Source of the DNA: Clostridium acetobutylicum ATCC 824
GTDB lineage: Bacteria; Bacillota; Clostridia; Clostridiales; Clostridiaceae
Assembly (NCBI RefSeq): GCF_000008765.1
Contig: NC_003030.1
Location: 1,770,001-1,834,000 of the forward strand
Direction: 5' to 3'
DNA: 64,000 nucleotides
This document shows, one piece after another, positions 33,958 to 43,598 of the stretch (position 1 is its first letter; every line of letters starts with the position of its first letter). The notes beneath the pieces are model-generated. The model made no database searches and was not told the DNA's origin. It was given only the letters and a program-made list of their open reading frames with translations. The position numbers and the translations under genes were made by a program.

Positions 33958-35028
33958 ATGAAATTTAAACTATTAACCATTAATCCAGGTTCAACTTCAA
34001 CAAAGATTGCAGTATTTGAGAATGAAAAGGAAATTTTATCCGAAACTTTAAGGCATTCCTCTAAAGAACTTGAAGCATATAAAAACATTTATGAGCAATT
34101 TGAATTTAGAAAAGATACTATACTTAAGGTACTTAAAGATAAGAATTTTAATATTCAAAACATAGATGCTGTAGTAGGAAGAGGCGGACTTTTAAAACCT
34201 ATAGTTGGAGGTACATATAAGGTAAATGAAAAAATGCTTAAGGATCTAAAAGCTGGAGTTCAAGGAGAACATGCATCCAATTTAGGTGGAATAATTGCAA
34301 ATAGTATTGCTGAAGCATTTGGAGTGTCAGCATATATAGTGGATCCTGTAGTTGTAGATGAAATGGAGGATATAGCTAGATTTTCTGGAATACCTGAACT
34401 TCCTAGAAAAAGCATATTTCACGCTTTAAACCAAAAAGCTGTGGCTAAAAGATATGCAAAGGAAAGTGAAAGGGATTACGAAGATTTAAATATTATAGTT
34501 GCCCACATGGGTGGAGGAGTTTCTGTAGGAGCTCACAAAAATGGTAAAATAATTGATGTTAATAATGCACTTGATGGAGAAGGAGCCTTTTCGCCAGAAA
34601 GAAGTGGAAATTTGCCATCAGGTGATTTAGTTAGATTGTGCTTTAGTGGGAAGTATACTGAAGATGAAATTTTAAAGAAAATAACAGGTAAGGGAGGTTT
34701 TGTAGCTTACCATGGGACAAACAATGCCTTGGATGTACAAAACGCTGCCTTAGAAGGTGATTACGATGCCAAAATGACTTATAATGCAATGGGATATCAA
34801 GTTGCAAAGGATATAGGAAGTGCAGCGGCAGTTTTGGATGGGAAGGTTGACTGTATAATATTAACTGGAGGTATAGCCTACAATAAGCTTATGACTGATT
34901 TCATAGCTAAAAAAGTGTCATTTATAGCGCCTATAACTATATACCCAGGAGAAGATGAAATGTTAGCACTAGCAGAAGGAACCTTAAGGGTTTTAAGTGG
35001 ACAAGAAGAAGCTAAAAAATATAAATAA
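33958..35028 (+). CDS. buk: Butyrate kinase
   Basis: A 356-residue ASKHA-fold kinase that interconverts butyryl phosphate plus ADP and butyrate plus ATP, the last step of butyrate fermentation. The phosphate-binding opening [14 protein letters not shown] is at 7-20. The [12 protein letters not shown] segment and the C-terminal ADENOSINE motif ILTGGIAYN are present. The acetate/butyrate kinase family fits, and the length is shorter than acetate kinase (about 400). It stands alone, without the usual ptb partner, so it is probably a second, non-operonic paralogue (buk2-like). The ATG at 33958 follows GGAGG. Confidence 0.9.
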   Translation: MKFKLLTINPGSTSTKIAVFENEKEILSETLRHSSKELEAYKNIYEQFEFRKDTILKVLKDKNFNIQNIDAVVGRGGLLKPIVGGTYKVNEKMLKDLKAGVQGEHASNLGGIIANSIAEAFGVSAYIVDPVVVDEMEDIARFSGIPELPRKSIFHALNQKAVAKRYAKESERDYEDLNIIVAHMGGGVSVGAHKNGKIIDVNNALDGEGAFSPERSGNLPSGDLVRLCFSGKYTEDEILKKITGKGGFVAYHGTNNALDVQNAALEGDYDAKMTYNAMGYQVAKDIGSAAAVLDGKVDCIILTGGIAYNKLMTDFIAKKVSFIAPITIYPGEDEMLALAEGTLRVLSGQEEAKKYK

Positions 35029-35040
35029 TATAAAAAGATG

Positions 35041-35077
35041 AACTGCACTTGAATTTAAAGGTGCAGTTTATTTTTTA
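35041..35077 (+). terminator. Terminator after the butyrate kinase gene
   Basis: AACTGCAC/GTGCAGTT stem of 8 bp, 12-nt loop, followed by TATTTTTT. Confidence 0.8.
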
Positions 35078-35143
35078 CTGTGTACATTAAGTTATAATAT
35101 GGTATATAATTATAATTAAATAAATTGGTTAAGGAGAGAATAA

Positions 35144-35485
35144 ATGGACTATATAATTGTTGCAGTAGTTGCTGCTATTATTTTTGTATTAGCTATCCTA
35201 AGTACTATAGGAAAGCAAAAAAGACAAATTCAAGATTTGAAAAAGAAAGTGGGACTACTTGAAAAGCATATAGGAGTTGGTGAACAAATTTATGGTGAAG
35301 AAAAAATATGCTTAAATAAAGATACCACATCTAATAACAACGATTTAATTGATGTAGATACTGAAATAAGGGAGCTTGTTAGGAAGGGAAAAAAAATTGA
35401 AGCAATAAAAAGGTATAGAATACTTACAAAGGTTGGACTTAAAGAAGCAAAGGATTATATTGATTCTTTGGATATATATTCATAG
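35144..35485 (+). CDS. Membrane-anchored protein with ribosomal L7/L12 C-terminal-like domain
   Basis: A 113-residue protein. Residues 3-22 form one transmembrane helix, followed by a short coiled-coil (KQKRQIQDLKKKVGLLEKH) and a linker. The last 40 residues (EIRELVRKGKKIEAIKRYRI and LTKVGLKEAKDYIDSL) match the helix-helix end of the L7/L12 C-terminal domain, including the GLKEAKDYI motif. In the ribosomal protein this fold contacts translation GTPases; here it would face the cytoplasm from the membrane. Its function is unknown. Confidence 0.75.
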   Translation: MDYIIVAVVAAIIFVLAILSTIGKQKRQIQDLKKKVGLLEKHIGVGEQIYGEEKICLNKDTTSNNNDLIDVDTEIRELVRKGKKIEAIKRYRILTKVGLKEAKDYIDSLDIYS

Positions 35486-35491
35486 GTAGTT

Positions 35492-35535
35492 AATAAGGTT
35501 AAGGATAGGGATTCCTTTGCCTTATTTTATTTTTA
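35492..35535 (+). terminator. Terminator after the L7/L12-like gene
   Basis: AATAAGG/CCTTATT outer stem and AAGGA/TCCTT inner stem, followed by TTATTTTT. Confidence 0.8.
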
Positions 35536-35609
35536 TGAATAACTTAGGGTATATATAATATTTTATAGGAATAGAAATATAGAGTATTATAATTAAGGTA
35601 GGGGATATA

Positions 35610-36107
35610 ATGTCAAGATTAAAGCAAGAAGATTTTTATTATGGCTCGGTACTATCAAAAATATTGAATAATCCAAATGAAAGGGTTAATTTTGCTTTAA
35701 TAAGTGGTAATAAGGACAGAAGAATATATGATTTAGAAATTGGTGGTAAACCATTTCAGTTATTTATTAAATACCGTACCAATAAAATTACTACAAAACA
35801 TGATAATTACAGCACTTGGGAATTTAATATAACTAAAAATGACAGAAAAGAGATAAGAAGCTGTATGCACAATATGAGCAGTCCTTTATTGGCATTTTTA
35901 TGCGGATTACCAAGCTTTTTAGGAAGTGAAATTGCACTTTTAACTAAAGCGGATATGGATAAGACTGATATTGTTAATAAATCCTCTATCACGATTAGTC
36001 GTAAAAAAAATGAACATGAGTTTAGCATATATATGGATAGGAATAAAGATAATTTATTTAAAATAAGGACTGAAAGATTCCATGAGTTATTTGGTAAAGA
36101 TACTTAA
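35610..36107 (+). CDS. Hypothetical protein
   Basis: A 165-residue soluble protein that I do not recognise. It is mixed alpha/beta, with a basic middle (KYRTNKITTKHDNYSTWEFN), a hydrophobic LLAFLCGLPSFLGSEIALL stretch and a basic tail. The ATG has TAGGGGATATA upstream, a moderate ribosome binding site. It lies just before sspH in the same direction and may share its transcript. Confidence 0.7.
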   Translation: MSRLKQEDFYYGSVLSKILNNPNERVNFALISGNKDRRIYDLEIGGKPFQLFIKYRTNKITTKHDNYSTWEFNITKNDRKEIRSCMHNMSSPLLAFLCGLPSFLGSEIALLTKADMDKTDIVNKSSITISRKKNEHEFSIYMDRNKDNLFKIRTERFHELFGKDT

Positions 36108-36174
36108 AATTTAATTGTAATTTTAAGTATAAAAAAATTGTAATTTAAAACCCTATTATAGGGAGGAGATAAAA

Positions 36175-36351
36175 TTGGATAGAGAAAGAGTGAAAGAAAT
36201 ACTGGCATCTAAAGGAGTTATAGAGGTAAGTTATAAAAATGATCCAGTTTGGCTTGAGGCTATAAGCACAGATAGGGATGGAAAAATACAAGTTAAGTCT
36301 TTATCTACAAATAAGCATTTCAATGTGGACATTAAAGACTTAAAGGAGTAG
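36175..36351 (+). CDS. sspH: Small acid-soluble spore protein, H type
   Basis: A 58-residue gene starting with TTG 7 nt after GGGAGGAG. The product begins MDRERVKEILASKGVIEVSY and continues KNDPVWLEAIS, then a short DGK turn and a basic end. This is the SASP-H pattern: helix RVKEIL, strand, PVW. SASP-H proteins are made in the forespore under SigG and stay in the mature spore. The short length makes it easy to miss. A strong hairpin follows. Confidence 0.88.
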   Translation: MDRERVKEILASKGVIEVSYKNDPVWLEAISTDRDGKIQVKSLSTNKHFNVDIKDLKE

Positions 36352-36370
36352 TGTTATAAAACATAATTAA

Positions 36371-36399
36371 TTAAGGGAAGTCAAGATGGCTTCCCTTAA
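36371..36399. terminator. Bidirectional terminator between sspH and glgP
   Basis: A perfect 10-bp stem TTAAGGGAAG/CTTCCCTTAA with 9-nt loop and A/T-rich flanks on both sides. It can serve both convergent genes. Confidence 0.8.
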
Positions 36400-36435
36400 A
36401 TATTATATTTTATAATGTAAAGAAACTAAAAAGTT

Positions 36436-38874
36436 TTAATTTTTTTTTAGTCTTATATTTACTGGACCGATGTGCCAAATTTCTTTTGCGTAATTTTTTA
36501 TTGTATTATCACTTGAAAAGTCCCCCGAATGTGCAATATTAATTGCAGACATTTCAAGCCATTTACTTTTATCACTATAAAGAGAATTTATTTTATCTTG
36601 AGCCTCTACGTAATCACTAAAATCCTTTAATACAAAGAATTCATCATTGTTAGCTAGTAGGTACTTATATATATCCTCAAATTCTGATTTTGGAACACCT
36701 AGAGAACCATTTATTAGACCATCGACTATTCTTTTTAGTCTAGCATCGCTGTTATAAAAATCAACAGCTCTATAGTTTTTATTTTTTTCATATTCAATTA
36801 CTTCATCTTTTTTCATGCCGAATATTACTATATTGTCATCTCCAACCTTTTCATGAATCTCAACATTTGCACCATCTAAGGTAGCTATTGTTATTGCTCC
36901 ATTCATCATAAACTTCATGTTTCCAGTTCCAGAGGCTTCTTTTGTGGTAGTTGAAATCTGTTCGCTTACGTCAGCACATGGTATTATCTTTTCTGCAAGG
37001 GAAACGGAGTAATTTTCTAAAAATAAAACCTTAAGCTTTTCATTTACTGAGCTGTCATTGTTTATAATATCAGCTACTGTATTTATTAGTTTTATGGTAC
37101 GCTTAGCTAGGTAATATCCTGGAGCTGCCTTTGCTCCGAAGAAAAAAGTTCTTGGAACTATATTAAGATTAGGATTTTCTTTCAGTTTGTAATATAAATT
37201 TAATATATTAAACACATTTAAAAGCTGCCTTTTATAAGCATGGAGTCTTTTAACCTGAACATCAAATATTGAATTTGGATCTACTGAAATATTGTATTTT
37301 CTTTGTATCATTTCTGTAAATTTAAGCTTGTTTTTTTGCTTAATATCATGAAGCTTCTCTTTAAAGCTTTCATCCTTTGCAAATTTAAGTAAATCTATGA
37401 GTCTTTCTGGTGAGTATATCCACTTATCACCAATGGTATTAGTAATTAAAGAGGCTAAATTAGGATTTGATTTTATAAGCCATCTTCTGTGGGTTATTCC
37501 ATTTGTTTTGTTGTTAAATTTTTTAGGATAAAATTCAAAAAAGTTATGAAGTTCTCTAGTCTTTAATATTTCAGTATGCAGTTTTGCAACACCATTAACG
37601 GAGTGACTTCCAACTATGGCAAGGTAAGCCATGTTTATAAATCCGTCTGATACAATTGCCATTTTATGAACTTTTTCTAAATCATTATATTTTTCATAAA
37701 CCTCTTTGCAAAATCTTTCGTTAATTTCTGAAACAATCATAAAAATTCTAGGAAGAAGTTTTTTAAATAGTTCTATAGGCCATTTTTCAAGGGCTTCAGC
37801 TAATATTGTATGGTTTGTATATGCCATAACCCTTGTGGTTATACTCCAAGCGTCATCCCAAGATAATAATTCTTCATCCATAAGGATTCTCATAAATTCA
37901 GCAATTGCAACAGAAGGGTGTGTATCATTTATGTGTACTTGCACATATTTATATATTTCTCTCATTGGGCGTCCTGTTTTCTTATAGCTTCTAACTATGC
38001 TCTTAAGTCCAGCACATACAAAGAAATACTGCTGCTTTAATCTTAAGATTTTACCATCTATTCGTGTATCATCAGGATAAAGAACTTGAGATATGGATTC
38101 TATAGAATACTTATGTTCTACAGCTTTTGAATATTGTCCTTTGCTAAAAGAGTCTAAGTCAAAATCCTTATCAATAGTCTCAGCACTCCAAAGTCTCATG
38201 GTGTTAACAGTATTATTTTTATATCCTATTATAGGAGTGTCATAAGGAACAGCCAAAACTGGTTCATAATTTTTGTGCTCAAAATAAAGTCTTCCGTCCT
38301 TTTCATTCATGGTAACTTCTCCACCAAATTTTACTATGACAGCTTTATCCTCTCGCCTAACCTCCCATACATTTCCGTCTCTTAGCCAATTATCAGGTAT
38401 TTCAACTTGATATCCATTTACTATTTTTTGCTCAAAAAGACCGTAGCCATATCTTATACCGCAGCCATGTCCTGGAATTCCAAGAGATGCCATAGAGTCT
38501 AAAAAGCAGGCAGCTAATCTTCCAAGCCCACCGTTTCCAAGACCAGCATCGTTTTCAAGCTCTTCAAGTTCATCAAGGCTTATATTCAGCTCGTAAAGCC
38601 CTTCCTTGCATATATCGTATATGCCTAGGTTTAAAATATTGCTCCCAAGTAGACGGCCTATTAAAAATTCCATTGAAAAATAGTAAATTTGTTTTCTTGC
38701 TTGTCTTGAGTACTGATTATTTGTGTTCATCCATCCTTGAGAGGCATACTCTTTTATAAGACTTCCAAGTGCAAGGTATTGGTGAAGCTTTGATGATGTA
38801 TCTATATCCTCTGCATAGAGTGTCATAAGTTTCTTTTTAAAATCATTTTTAAAGGTTTTTTTATCCACGAACAT
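36436..38874 (-). CDS. glgP: Glycogen/maltodextrin phosphorylase
   Basis: An 812-residue GT35 enzyme, normal length, that releases glucose-1-phosphate from glycogen or maltodextrin. The pyridoxal-phosphate signature EASGTGNMKFMMNGA, with its Lys, precedes ATLDGANVEI near residue 640. The NGLGRLAACF-like NGGLGRLAACFLDS (about 110) and HINDTHPSVAIAE (about 320) substrate segments are present. The ATG follows AGGAGGACC. No other glycogen gene is next to it. In clostridia, glycogen stored before sporulation is later mobilised, and adjacency to sspH may be coincidental. Confidence 0.95.
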   Translation of the reverse strand: MFVDKKTFKNDFKKKLMTLYAEDIDTSSKLHQYLALGSLIKEYASQGWMNTNNQYSRQARKQIYYFSMEFLIGRLLGSNILNLGIYDICKEGLYELNISLDELEELENDAGLGNGGLGRLAACFLDSMASLGIPGHGCGIRYGYGLFEQKIVNGYQVEIPDNWLRDGNVWEVRREDKAVIVKFGGEVTMNEKDGRLYFEHKNYEPVLAVPYDTPIIGYKNNTVNTMRLWSAETIDKDFDLDSFSKGQYSKAVEHKYSIESISQVLYPDDTRIDGKILRLKQQYFFVCAGLKSIVRSYKKTGRPMREIYKYVQVHINDTHPSVAIAEFMRILMDEELLSWDDAWSITTRVMAYTNHTILAEALEKWPIELFKKLLPRIFMIVSEINERFCKEVYEKYNDLEKVHKMAIVSDGFINMAYLAIVGSHSVNGVAKLHTEILKTRELHNFFEFYPKKFNNKTNGITHRRWLIKSNPNLASLITNTIGDKWIYSPERLIDLLKFAKDESFKEKLHDIKQKNKLKFTEMIQRKYNISVDPNSIFDVQVKRLHAYKRQLLNVFNILNLYYKLKENPNLNIVPRTFFFGAKAAPGYYLAKRTIKLINTVADIINNDSSVNEKLKVLFLENYSVSLAEKIIPCADVSEQISTTTKEASGTGNMKFMMNGAITIATLDGANVEIHEKVGDDNIVIFGMKKDEVIEYEKNKNYRAVDFYNSDARLKRIVDGLINGSLGVPKSEFEDIYKYLLANNDEFFVLKDFSDYVEAQDKINSLYSDKSKWLEMSAINIAHSGDFSSDNTIKNYAKEIWHIGPVNIRLKKN

Positions 38875-39085
38875 TTGAGGTCCTCCTAATTTTAGTATTT
38901 GTTTATAGTTACCACTTTGTACAAAAATTATGATTTTATATTACAGCTTGGAAAAAAATTAGTCAATAGTAAAATATTTGAAATGGCAACATTACAATTA
39001 TATTATTTTTAGTATAATGAATATGCTATTAGTCTTTTAATAAAAAAGTTATTAATATAGAATAGTATTAGGCAGGTGAATTTAT

Positions 39086-39868
39086 ATGAAAATAGCTTTA
39101 GGGCAAATTGATGTTTTCTTTGAAGATAAAGAAAGAACAAAAGAAAAATGCTTAAATTTCATGAAAAAGGCAGCAGATAAGAAAGCAGATTTAATCATAT
39201 TTCCGGAAATGACACTTACAGGGTTTTCCATGAAGGTAGACAAAATTGGTGAAAATAAATTTGAAACCTTAGAGTGGTTTAAAGAAAAGTCTAAGGAATT
39301 TAACATTTACTCTGGTTTTGGATTTGTTGAGGGTACTAAAAAAGGAAAAAATAACTTTTCTATATGCTCTCCTTTAGGTGAGGAAATCTTAAGATATACA
39401 AAGCTTCATCCATTTTCATATGGAAATGAGGATAAATACTTTTATAAAGGAAATGAAATTGTGTATTGTAAAATTGGGGATTTTAATATTTCCACTTTTA
39501 TATGCTATGATTTAAGGTTTCCAGAAATTTTTCAAAAAGCTAGTAAAGAATCAGAATGCATATTGATAATTGCAAATTGGCCAAAGGTAAGAAGAGAGCA
39601 GTGGATTGCACTTATTAAGGCTAGAGCAATTGAGACTCAGAGCTACATTGCAGCTGTTAACAGAGTAGGAGAAGGTGACGGTTTATACTATTCAGGTGAT
39701 TCAATGGTTGTAAATCCATATGGAGAAATAACTGCTTTTAAAAGTGAAAAAGAGGAGCTTTTGATATGTGACATTAACATAAATGAAGTTAAAAAATGCA
39801 GAGAAGAATTCAGGTTTAAAGAAGATAGAAGAGAGGAGTTTTATTGTAAACTTTTTATGAAAAAGTAG
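39086..39868 (+). CDS. Carbon-nitrogen hydrolase (nitrilase superfamily, omega-amidase-like)
   Basis: A 260-residue enzyme with the Glu-Lys-Cys triad of the nitrilase superfamily: Glu41 in IIFPEMTLTG, Lys106 in RYTKLHPF and Cys140 in FICYDLRFPE. The overall pattern (YDLRFPE followed by ANWPKVRREQW) is typical of the YafV/Nit2 omega-amidase branch, which hydrolyses ketoglutaramate or ketosuccinamate and helps repair metabolites. The substrate is inferred. A GGCAGGTGA site precedes the ATG. Confidence 0.88.
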   Translation: MKIALGQIDVFFEDKERTKEKCLNFMKKAADKKADLIIFPEMTLTGFSMKVDKIGENKFETLEWFKEKSKEFNIYSGFGFVEGTKKGKNNFSICSPLGEEILRYTKLHPFSYGNEDKYFYKGNEIVYCKIGDFNISTFICYDLRFPEIFQKASKESECILIIANWPKVRREQWIALIKARAIETQSYIAAVNRVGEGDGLYYSGDSMVVNPYGEITAFKSEKEELLICDININEVKKCREEFRFKEDRREEFYCKLFMKK

Positions 39869-39972
39869 CTCTCTTGCTATTTTAAAATGGTATATCTTAG
39901 AATTATATGATAACATTATATTAGGTCATACGTCCGAATTGTTTTCGATGTATAATTTTGGGAGGTATCAGT

Positions 39973-40689
39973 ATGTGGACTTATTCTGAATATATAATAT
40001 TTTTTGGAATTTATTCTTTTATAGGATGGGTACTTGAAACTATCTTTGCAAGTGTTAATGATAAAAAAATAGTAAACAGAGGATTTTTAACAGGATTTTT
40101 TTGCCCTATATACGGTTTCGGGGCTATTTTAACTGTTCAATGTTCTAGAATGGTAGGTCTATCTTTTAAAAATCCTATAATTTCTTTAATTTCAAGTGTT
40201 ATATTTTCTATTTTTTTAGTTACATTTTTGGAGTATGTAACAGGGTTTATTTTAGAGGCTATTTTTAACTGCAAGTGGTGGGATTACAGCAATGATGCAG
40301 CAAACATTCATGGATATATTTGTCTTAAGTATTCTCTTTTATGGGGGATGCTGGCCTTTTTGTTAGTGCAAACTATACATCCTTTGATTTCTAAAATGGT
40401 TTTTAATATATCAGCAACTACAAAAGAGAAGGTTTCAATTTTTCTACTAGTATATTTCATGATTGATACTATAAAATCCGTAATAGATGCCCTTAATTTA
40501 AGACAGGCAATTATGGAGTATTCTAATTTTTCAATTAACAAATATCGTGAAAGAATACTAAAATATAAAAGGCTAATTATTGCATTTCCGCGCTTAATTA
40601 TTTTAAATCGTGATATAAGGAGAATTGTAAATGATAGGTTCTATAAAATTAAACTTGAAATCAAAAGCAAAATACAAGAGCTCTTTTGA
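39973..40689 (+). CDS. CmpB-family (PF06541) membrane protein
   Basis: A 238-residue membrane protein with about five transmembrane helices. The conserved FGIYSFIGWVLETIFAS opening and the NRGFLTGFFCPIYGFGA loop are diagnostic of the ABC_trans_CmpB family. The EYVTGFILEAIFNCKWWDYS segment also fits. Despite the name, transport function is unproven. The C-terminus is basic and cytoplasmic. The ATG at 39973 follows GGGAGG. Its last 59 bp overlap the next gene. Confidence 0.82.
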   Translation: MWTYSEYIIFFGIYSFIGWVLETIFASVNDKKIVNRGFLTGFFCPIYGFGAILTVQCSRMVGLSFKNPIISLISSVIFSIFLVTFLEYVTGFILEAIFNCKWWDYSNDAANIHGYICLKYSLLWGMLAFLLVQTIHPLISKMVFNISATTKEKVSIFLLVYFMIDTIKSVIDALNLRQAIMEYSNFSINKYRERILKYKRLIIAFPRLIILNRDIRRIVNDRFYKIKLEIKSKIQELF

Positions 40690-41152
40690 AGAATTTAAAG
40701 AATGTATTTTTGATCTTCTTAAAGAGGATATTGTGCTTTCAATGGATAAATTTATTCAACATAGCAATGTCACTTGTCTTGATCACTGCATTTATGTTTC
40801 ATATATAAGTTATTCCATATGTAAAAGGTTTGGGCTAGATTATTGTTCTGCTGCAAGAGGGGCACTACTGCACGACTTCTTTTTATATGATTGGCATAAG
40901 ACAAAGTCTAAGGATGGGCTTCACGGTTTTACGCACCCTTACACAGCACTTAGGAATGCAAATAATTTTTTTGAGCTTAATTCTAAGGAGCAGGACATTA
41001 TAGTTAAGCATATGTGGCCATTAACTTTAAAATTACCTAAATATAAAGAGAGTCTTGTTGTTATATTTGCAGACAAATACTGTGCAATTTTGGAGATTTT
41101 AAAGCTTGGAAGTAGAGAGAAAATATGTAGAGAGGTGAGAAAGTTTTCTTAA
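40631..41152 (+). CDS. HD-domain phosphohydrolase family protein
   Basis: A 173-residue protein with the HD metal motif: His52 (DHCIYVS), the His81-Asp82 pair (LLHDFF), later His residues (GFTHPY, KHMWPL) and Asp in IFADKY. Likely a phosphohydrolase with unknown substrate, possibly a nucleotide. The ATG at 40631 lies inside the preceding gene in another frame, with GGAG 8-10 nt upstream, so the 59-bp overlap appears genuine and coupled. Confidence 0.82.
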   Translation: MIGSIKLNLKSKAKYKSSFEEFKECIFDLLKEDIVLSMDKFIQHSNVTCLDHCIYVSYISYSICKRFGLDYCSAARGALLHDFFLYDWHKTKSKDGLHGFTHPYTALRNANNFFELNSKEQDIIVKHMWPLTLKLPKYKESLVVIFADKYCAILEILKLGSREKICREVRKFS

Positions 41153-41170
41153 AGTTTAGCTTTAAAGAAG

Positions 41171-41767
41171 ATGAGAATTATGAATGAGTGCAAGAGTAAA
41201 GGTAAAAATCAAGCTAAAAGAATATTAGATGCAGCTCTTAACTGTATATCTATGAAGGGATATGCTAATGTGTCTATGAGAGATATTGCAGATGAAGCAG
41301 GGGTTGTTTTAAGTCAGCTAAGTTACTATTATAGAAATAAAGAGGGTATATTTAAAGAAATAACTAAAAGAATCACAGAAAAATATCTTTATGAAATTGA
41401 TAATATTTTAAAGAGAGGTAAATGTGAAGAAGAGAAAATATCCTCACTTATAAAATATTTTCAAGAAACTTTAAAAAATAACCCTAATAGGTTTAAGATT
41501 CTTTTTGATTTGACAAGCATGTCTATTTTCTCAAAGCCTATAAAAAATCTTTTAAACAGCTTTTATGATAAGGCATCGGAAATTGTACAAAATAATGTTA
41601 TGAATGATCTTATAGCTAAGGAAAGATTTAAAAACTATTCTCCAAAAGTTCTCTCAAAAATGCTTCTTGGAACTCTCTATGGAGTATCTGCACAGTTTGT
41701 TATGAGTGATAAAGATGAGAACGTACCTGATAATATATTTGAAGAGCTTAGAATGATGTTTAGGTAA
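41171..41767 (+). CDS. TetR-family transcriptional regulator
   Basis: A 198-residue regulator. The N-terminal helix-turn-helix is typical of TetR (ILDAALNCISMKGYANVSMR, DIADEAGVVLSQLSYYYRNKEGIF, about 18-60). The C-terminal ligand domain shows no recognisable effector signature. It follows the HD-domain gene by 18 bp in the same direction and may control that cluster or its neighbours. A start at 41180 is possible because the upstream site is weak for both ATGs. Confidence 0.88.
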   Translation: MRIMNECKSKGKNQAKRILDAALNCISMKGYANVSMRDIADEAGVVLSQLSYYYRNKEGIFKEITKRITEKYLYEIDNILKRGKCEEEKISSLIKYFQETLKNNPNRFKILFDLTSMSIFSKPIKNLLNSFYDKASEIVQNNVMNDLIAKERFKNYSPKVLSKMLLGTLYGVSAQFVMSDKDENVPDNIFEELRMMFR

Positions 41768-41774
41768 ATATAAA

Positions 41775-41818
41775 AGGTTTAGAAAAGTATAAAAGTATAT
41801 TTTTCTAAACCTCTTTAT
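41775..41818. terminator. Bidirectional terminator between the TetR gene and cstA
   Basis: A perfect 12-bp stem AGGTTTAGAAAA/TTTTCTAAACCT with T-rich sequence on the far side and A-rich on the near side; serves both convergent genes. Confidence 0.85.
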
Positions 41819-41819
41819 T

Positions 41820-43598
41820 TTAGGCCTTTAAATTTTTAGTATTGGATCTAGAACTATAATCTCTAAGCCATATTCTTATACTTTCAGTTAATATTATTAC
41901 TATCATTATTATTAATATAAAGGACATTACTGTTAAAAGAATTTTATGCTGAGGAATGTAGGTTATTATGTTTTCAATTGCAGCTAAAACAGTGTTCACA
42001 CCTACAAAGGCCATTGGAATTATGGTTATTGGAATATACTTTTTCTTTCCCATTTTTAAAAGTACTGAGGTACCTACAGCAAAGGCTATAGTTGCAAGCA
42101 TTTGGTTTGCAGTACCAAACAGAGGCCATATGGTGGATATGTTCCCTGTGTAAAGTAGATAACCCCATGCAAAGGACATAATGCCACTGAATAGTATTAC
42201 ATTAAACCAGGAATTTTTATTAGAAAAAGGTTTATACAGCTTTCCTAATAAATCTTGAATCAGGTATCTTCCTATTCTTGTACCAGAATCTATGGTTGTA
42301 AGTATGAATAAGGCTTCAAACATTATGCAAAAGTGATACCAATAAGACATAAGCGATTTTAAATAAGGAATTTTATAAAATACGTAGGACATTCCAACGG
42401 CTAAAGATACTGAACCGCCAGTTCTTCCAGCAAGTTTTTCTCCAACTAAATGAGAAAGCATAGGAAGTTCCTTTGGAATCATGTGAAGCTTTGCAAATAG
42501 TGCTGGTGCTGAATTTATTGCGAAGTAGTCTGAAGTTGGAAGAACAGTTGCAGCAATAAGAGCCATAAGAGCTATGAAAGACTCTATAACCATTGATCCG
42601 TAGCCTATTGGAAGAATGTCTCTTTCATTTTTAATAAGTTTAGGAGTTGTACCTGTGCTTATAAGAGCATGAAAGCCTGAAAGTGCACCACAGGCTATTG
42701 TTATAAATAAGAAAGGAAATACCTTTCCAGGAATAATAGGGCCTCCTCCTGATACGAATTTTGTTACAGCAGGCATTTGAATAGTTGGTCTTACAAAGAT
42801 TATTCCAACAACAAGGGCTCCTATAACTCCGAGTTTCATATATGTGCTTAAATAATCCCTTGGTAAAAGGAGAAGCCATACAGGAAGTACAGCGGCTAAA
42901 AATCCGTATAAAGCTAATATAAGTGAAAGCTGCTTTGAGTTAAAAGTAAGTAAATTCCCTAAAAATGTGTGTTGAATTGATGGTCCCAAATAAACTCCCA
43001 GCAATATCAATGCCATTCCAATTATTGTTGCCTCTAAAATCTTACCTGGGCGAAGGAATTTTAAATATATTCCTACTAAGAAGGCAACGGGAATTGTAAA
43101 GCCGACTGTAAACGTTCCCCAAGGACTGTTGAAAAGTGAATTAACAATGGGGAGCCCAAGTCCAGCCATAGTTATTATAAGTATAAATATTACTGAGATA
43201 GAAGTTATAAATCCCATTTTTTCTCCAAGAACATCCTTTGCTATTTCAGCTATGGATTGTCCGTCATGTCTTACAGAGGAGAATAAAAGAATCATGTCGT
43301 GAACGCCGCCTGCAAGAACACCACCAAGGAGTATCCAAAGTGTTCCAGGAAGATAACCAAACTGTGCTGCTAGTACAGGACCTATAAGAGGACCAGCACC
43401 TGCAATTGCTGCAAAATGGTGACCTAAAAGTACCCATTTATTTGTAGGTACATAATCACGTCCATCATTATGAGTTTCAGATGGAACCGTTCTTGTTTCA
43501 TCTAAGACTAAAACCTTAGCAGCTATAAAATAACCATAAACCCTATAACCTATAATAAGTACTAAAGCTGCTATAATTACGAGAACTATAGAATTCAT
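41820..43598 (-). CDS. cstA: CstA-family carbon starvation/peptide or pyruvate transporter
   Basis: A 592-residue membrane protein with about 15-16 transmembrane helices. Family motifs include DGRDYVPTNKWVLLGHHFAAIAGAGPLIGP near the N-terminus and FHALISTGTTPKLI in the middle. CstA proteins import peptides or pyruvate under carbon starvation. The ATG follows AAGGGGG. The promoter region has no good -35, which suits activator dependence. The divergent LytTR response regulator 411 bp away is the obvious candidate. Confidence 0.92.
   Translation of the reverse strand: MNSIVLVIIAALVLIIGYRVYGYFIAAKVLVLDETRTVPSETHNDGRDYVPTNKWVLLGHHFAAIAGAGPLIGPVLAAQFGYLPGTLWILLGGVLAGGVHDMILLFSSVRHDGQSIAEIAKDVLGEKMGFITSISVIFILIITMAGLGLPIVNSLFNSPWGTFTVGFTIPVAFLVGIYLKFLRPGKILEATIIGMALILLGVYLGPSIQHTFLGNLLTFNSKQLSLILALYGFLAAVLPVWLLLLPRDYLSTYMKLGVIGALVVGIIFVRPTIQMPAVTKFVSGGGPIIPGKVFPFLFITIACGALSGFHALISTGTTPKLIKNERDILPIGYGSMVIESFIALMALIAATVLPTSDYFAINSAPALFAKLHMIPKELPMLSHLVGEKLAGRTGGSVSLAVGMSYVFYKIPYLKSLMSYWYHFCIMFEALFILTTIDSGTRIGRYLIQDLLGKLYKPFSNKNSWFNVILFSGIMSFAWGYLLYTGNISTIWPLFGTANQMLATIAFAVGTSVLLKMGKKKYIPITIIPMAFVGVNTVLAAIENIITYIPQHKILLTVMSFILIIMIVIILTESIRIWLRDYSSRSNTKNLKA

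Noticed and set aside
36108-36174. SigG promoter before sspH
   Set aside because: A GTATA and a CTATTA box exist but their spacing does not fit the SigG consensus.
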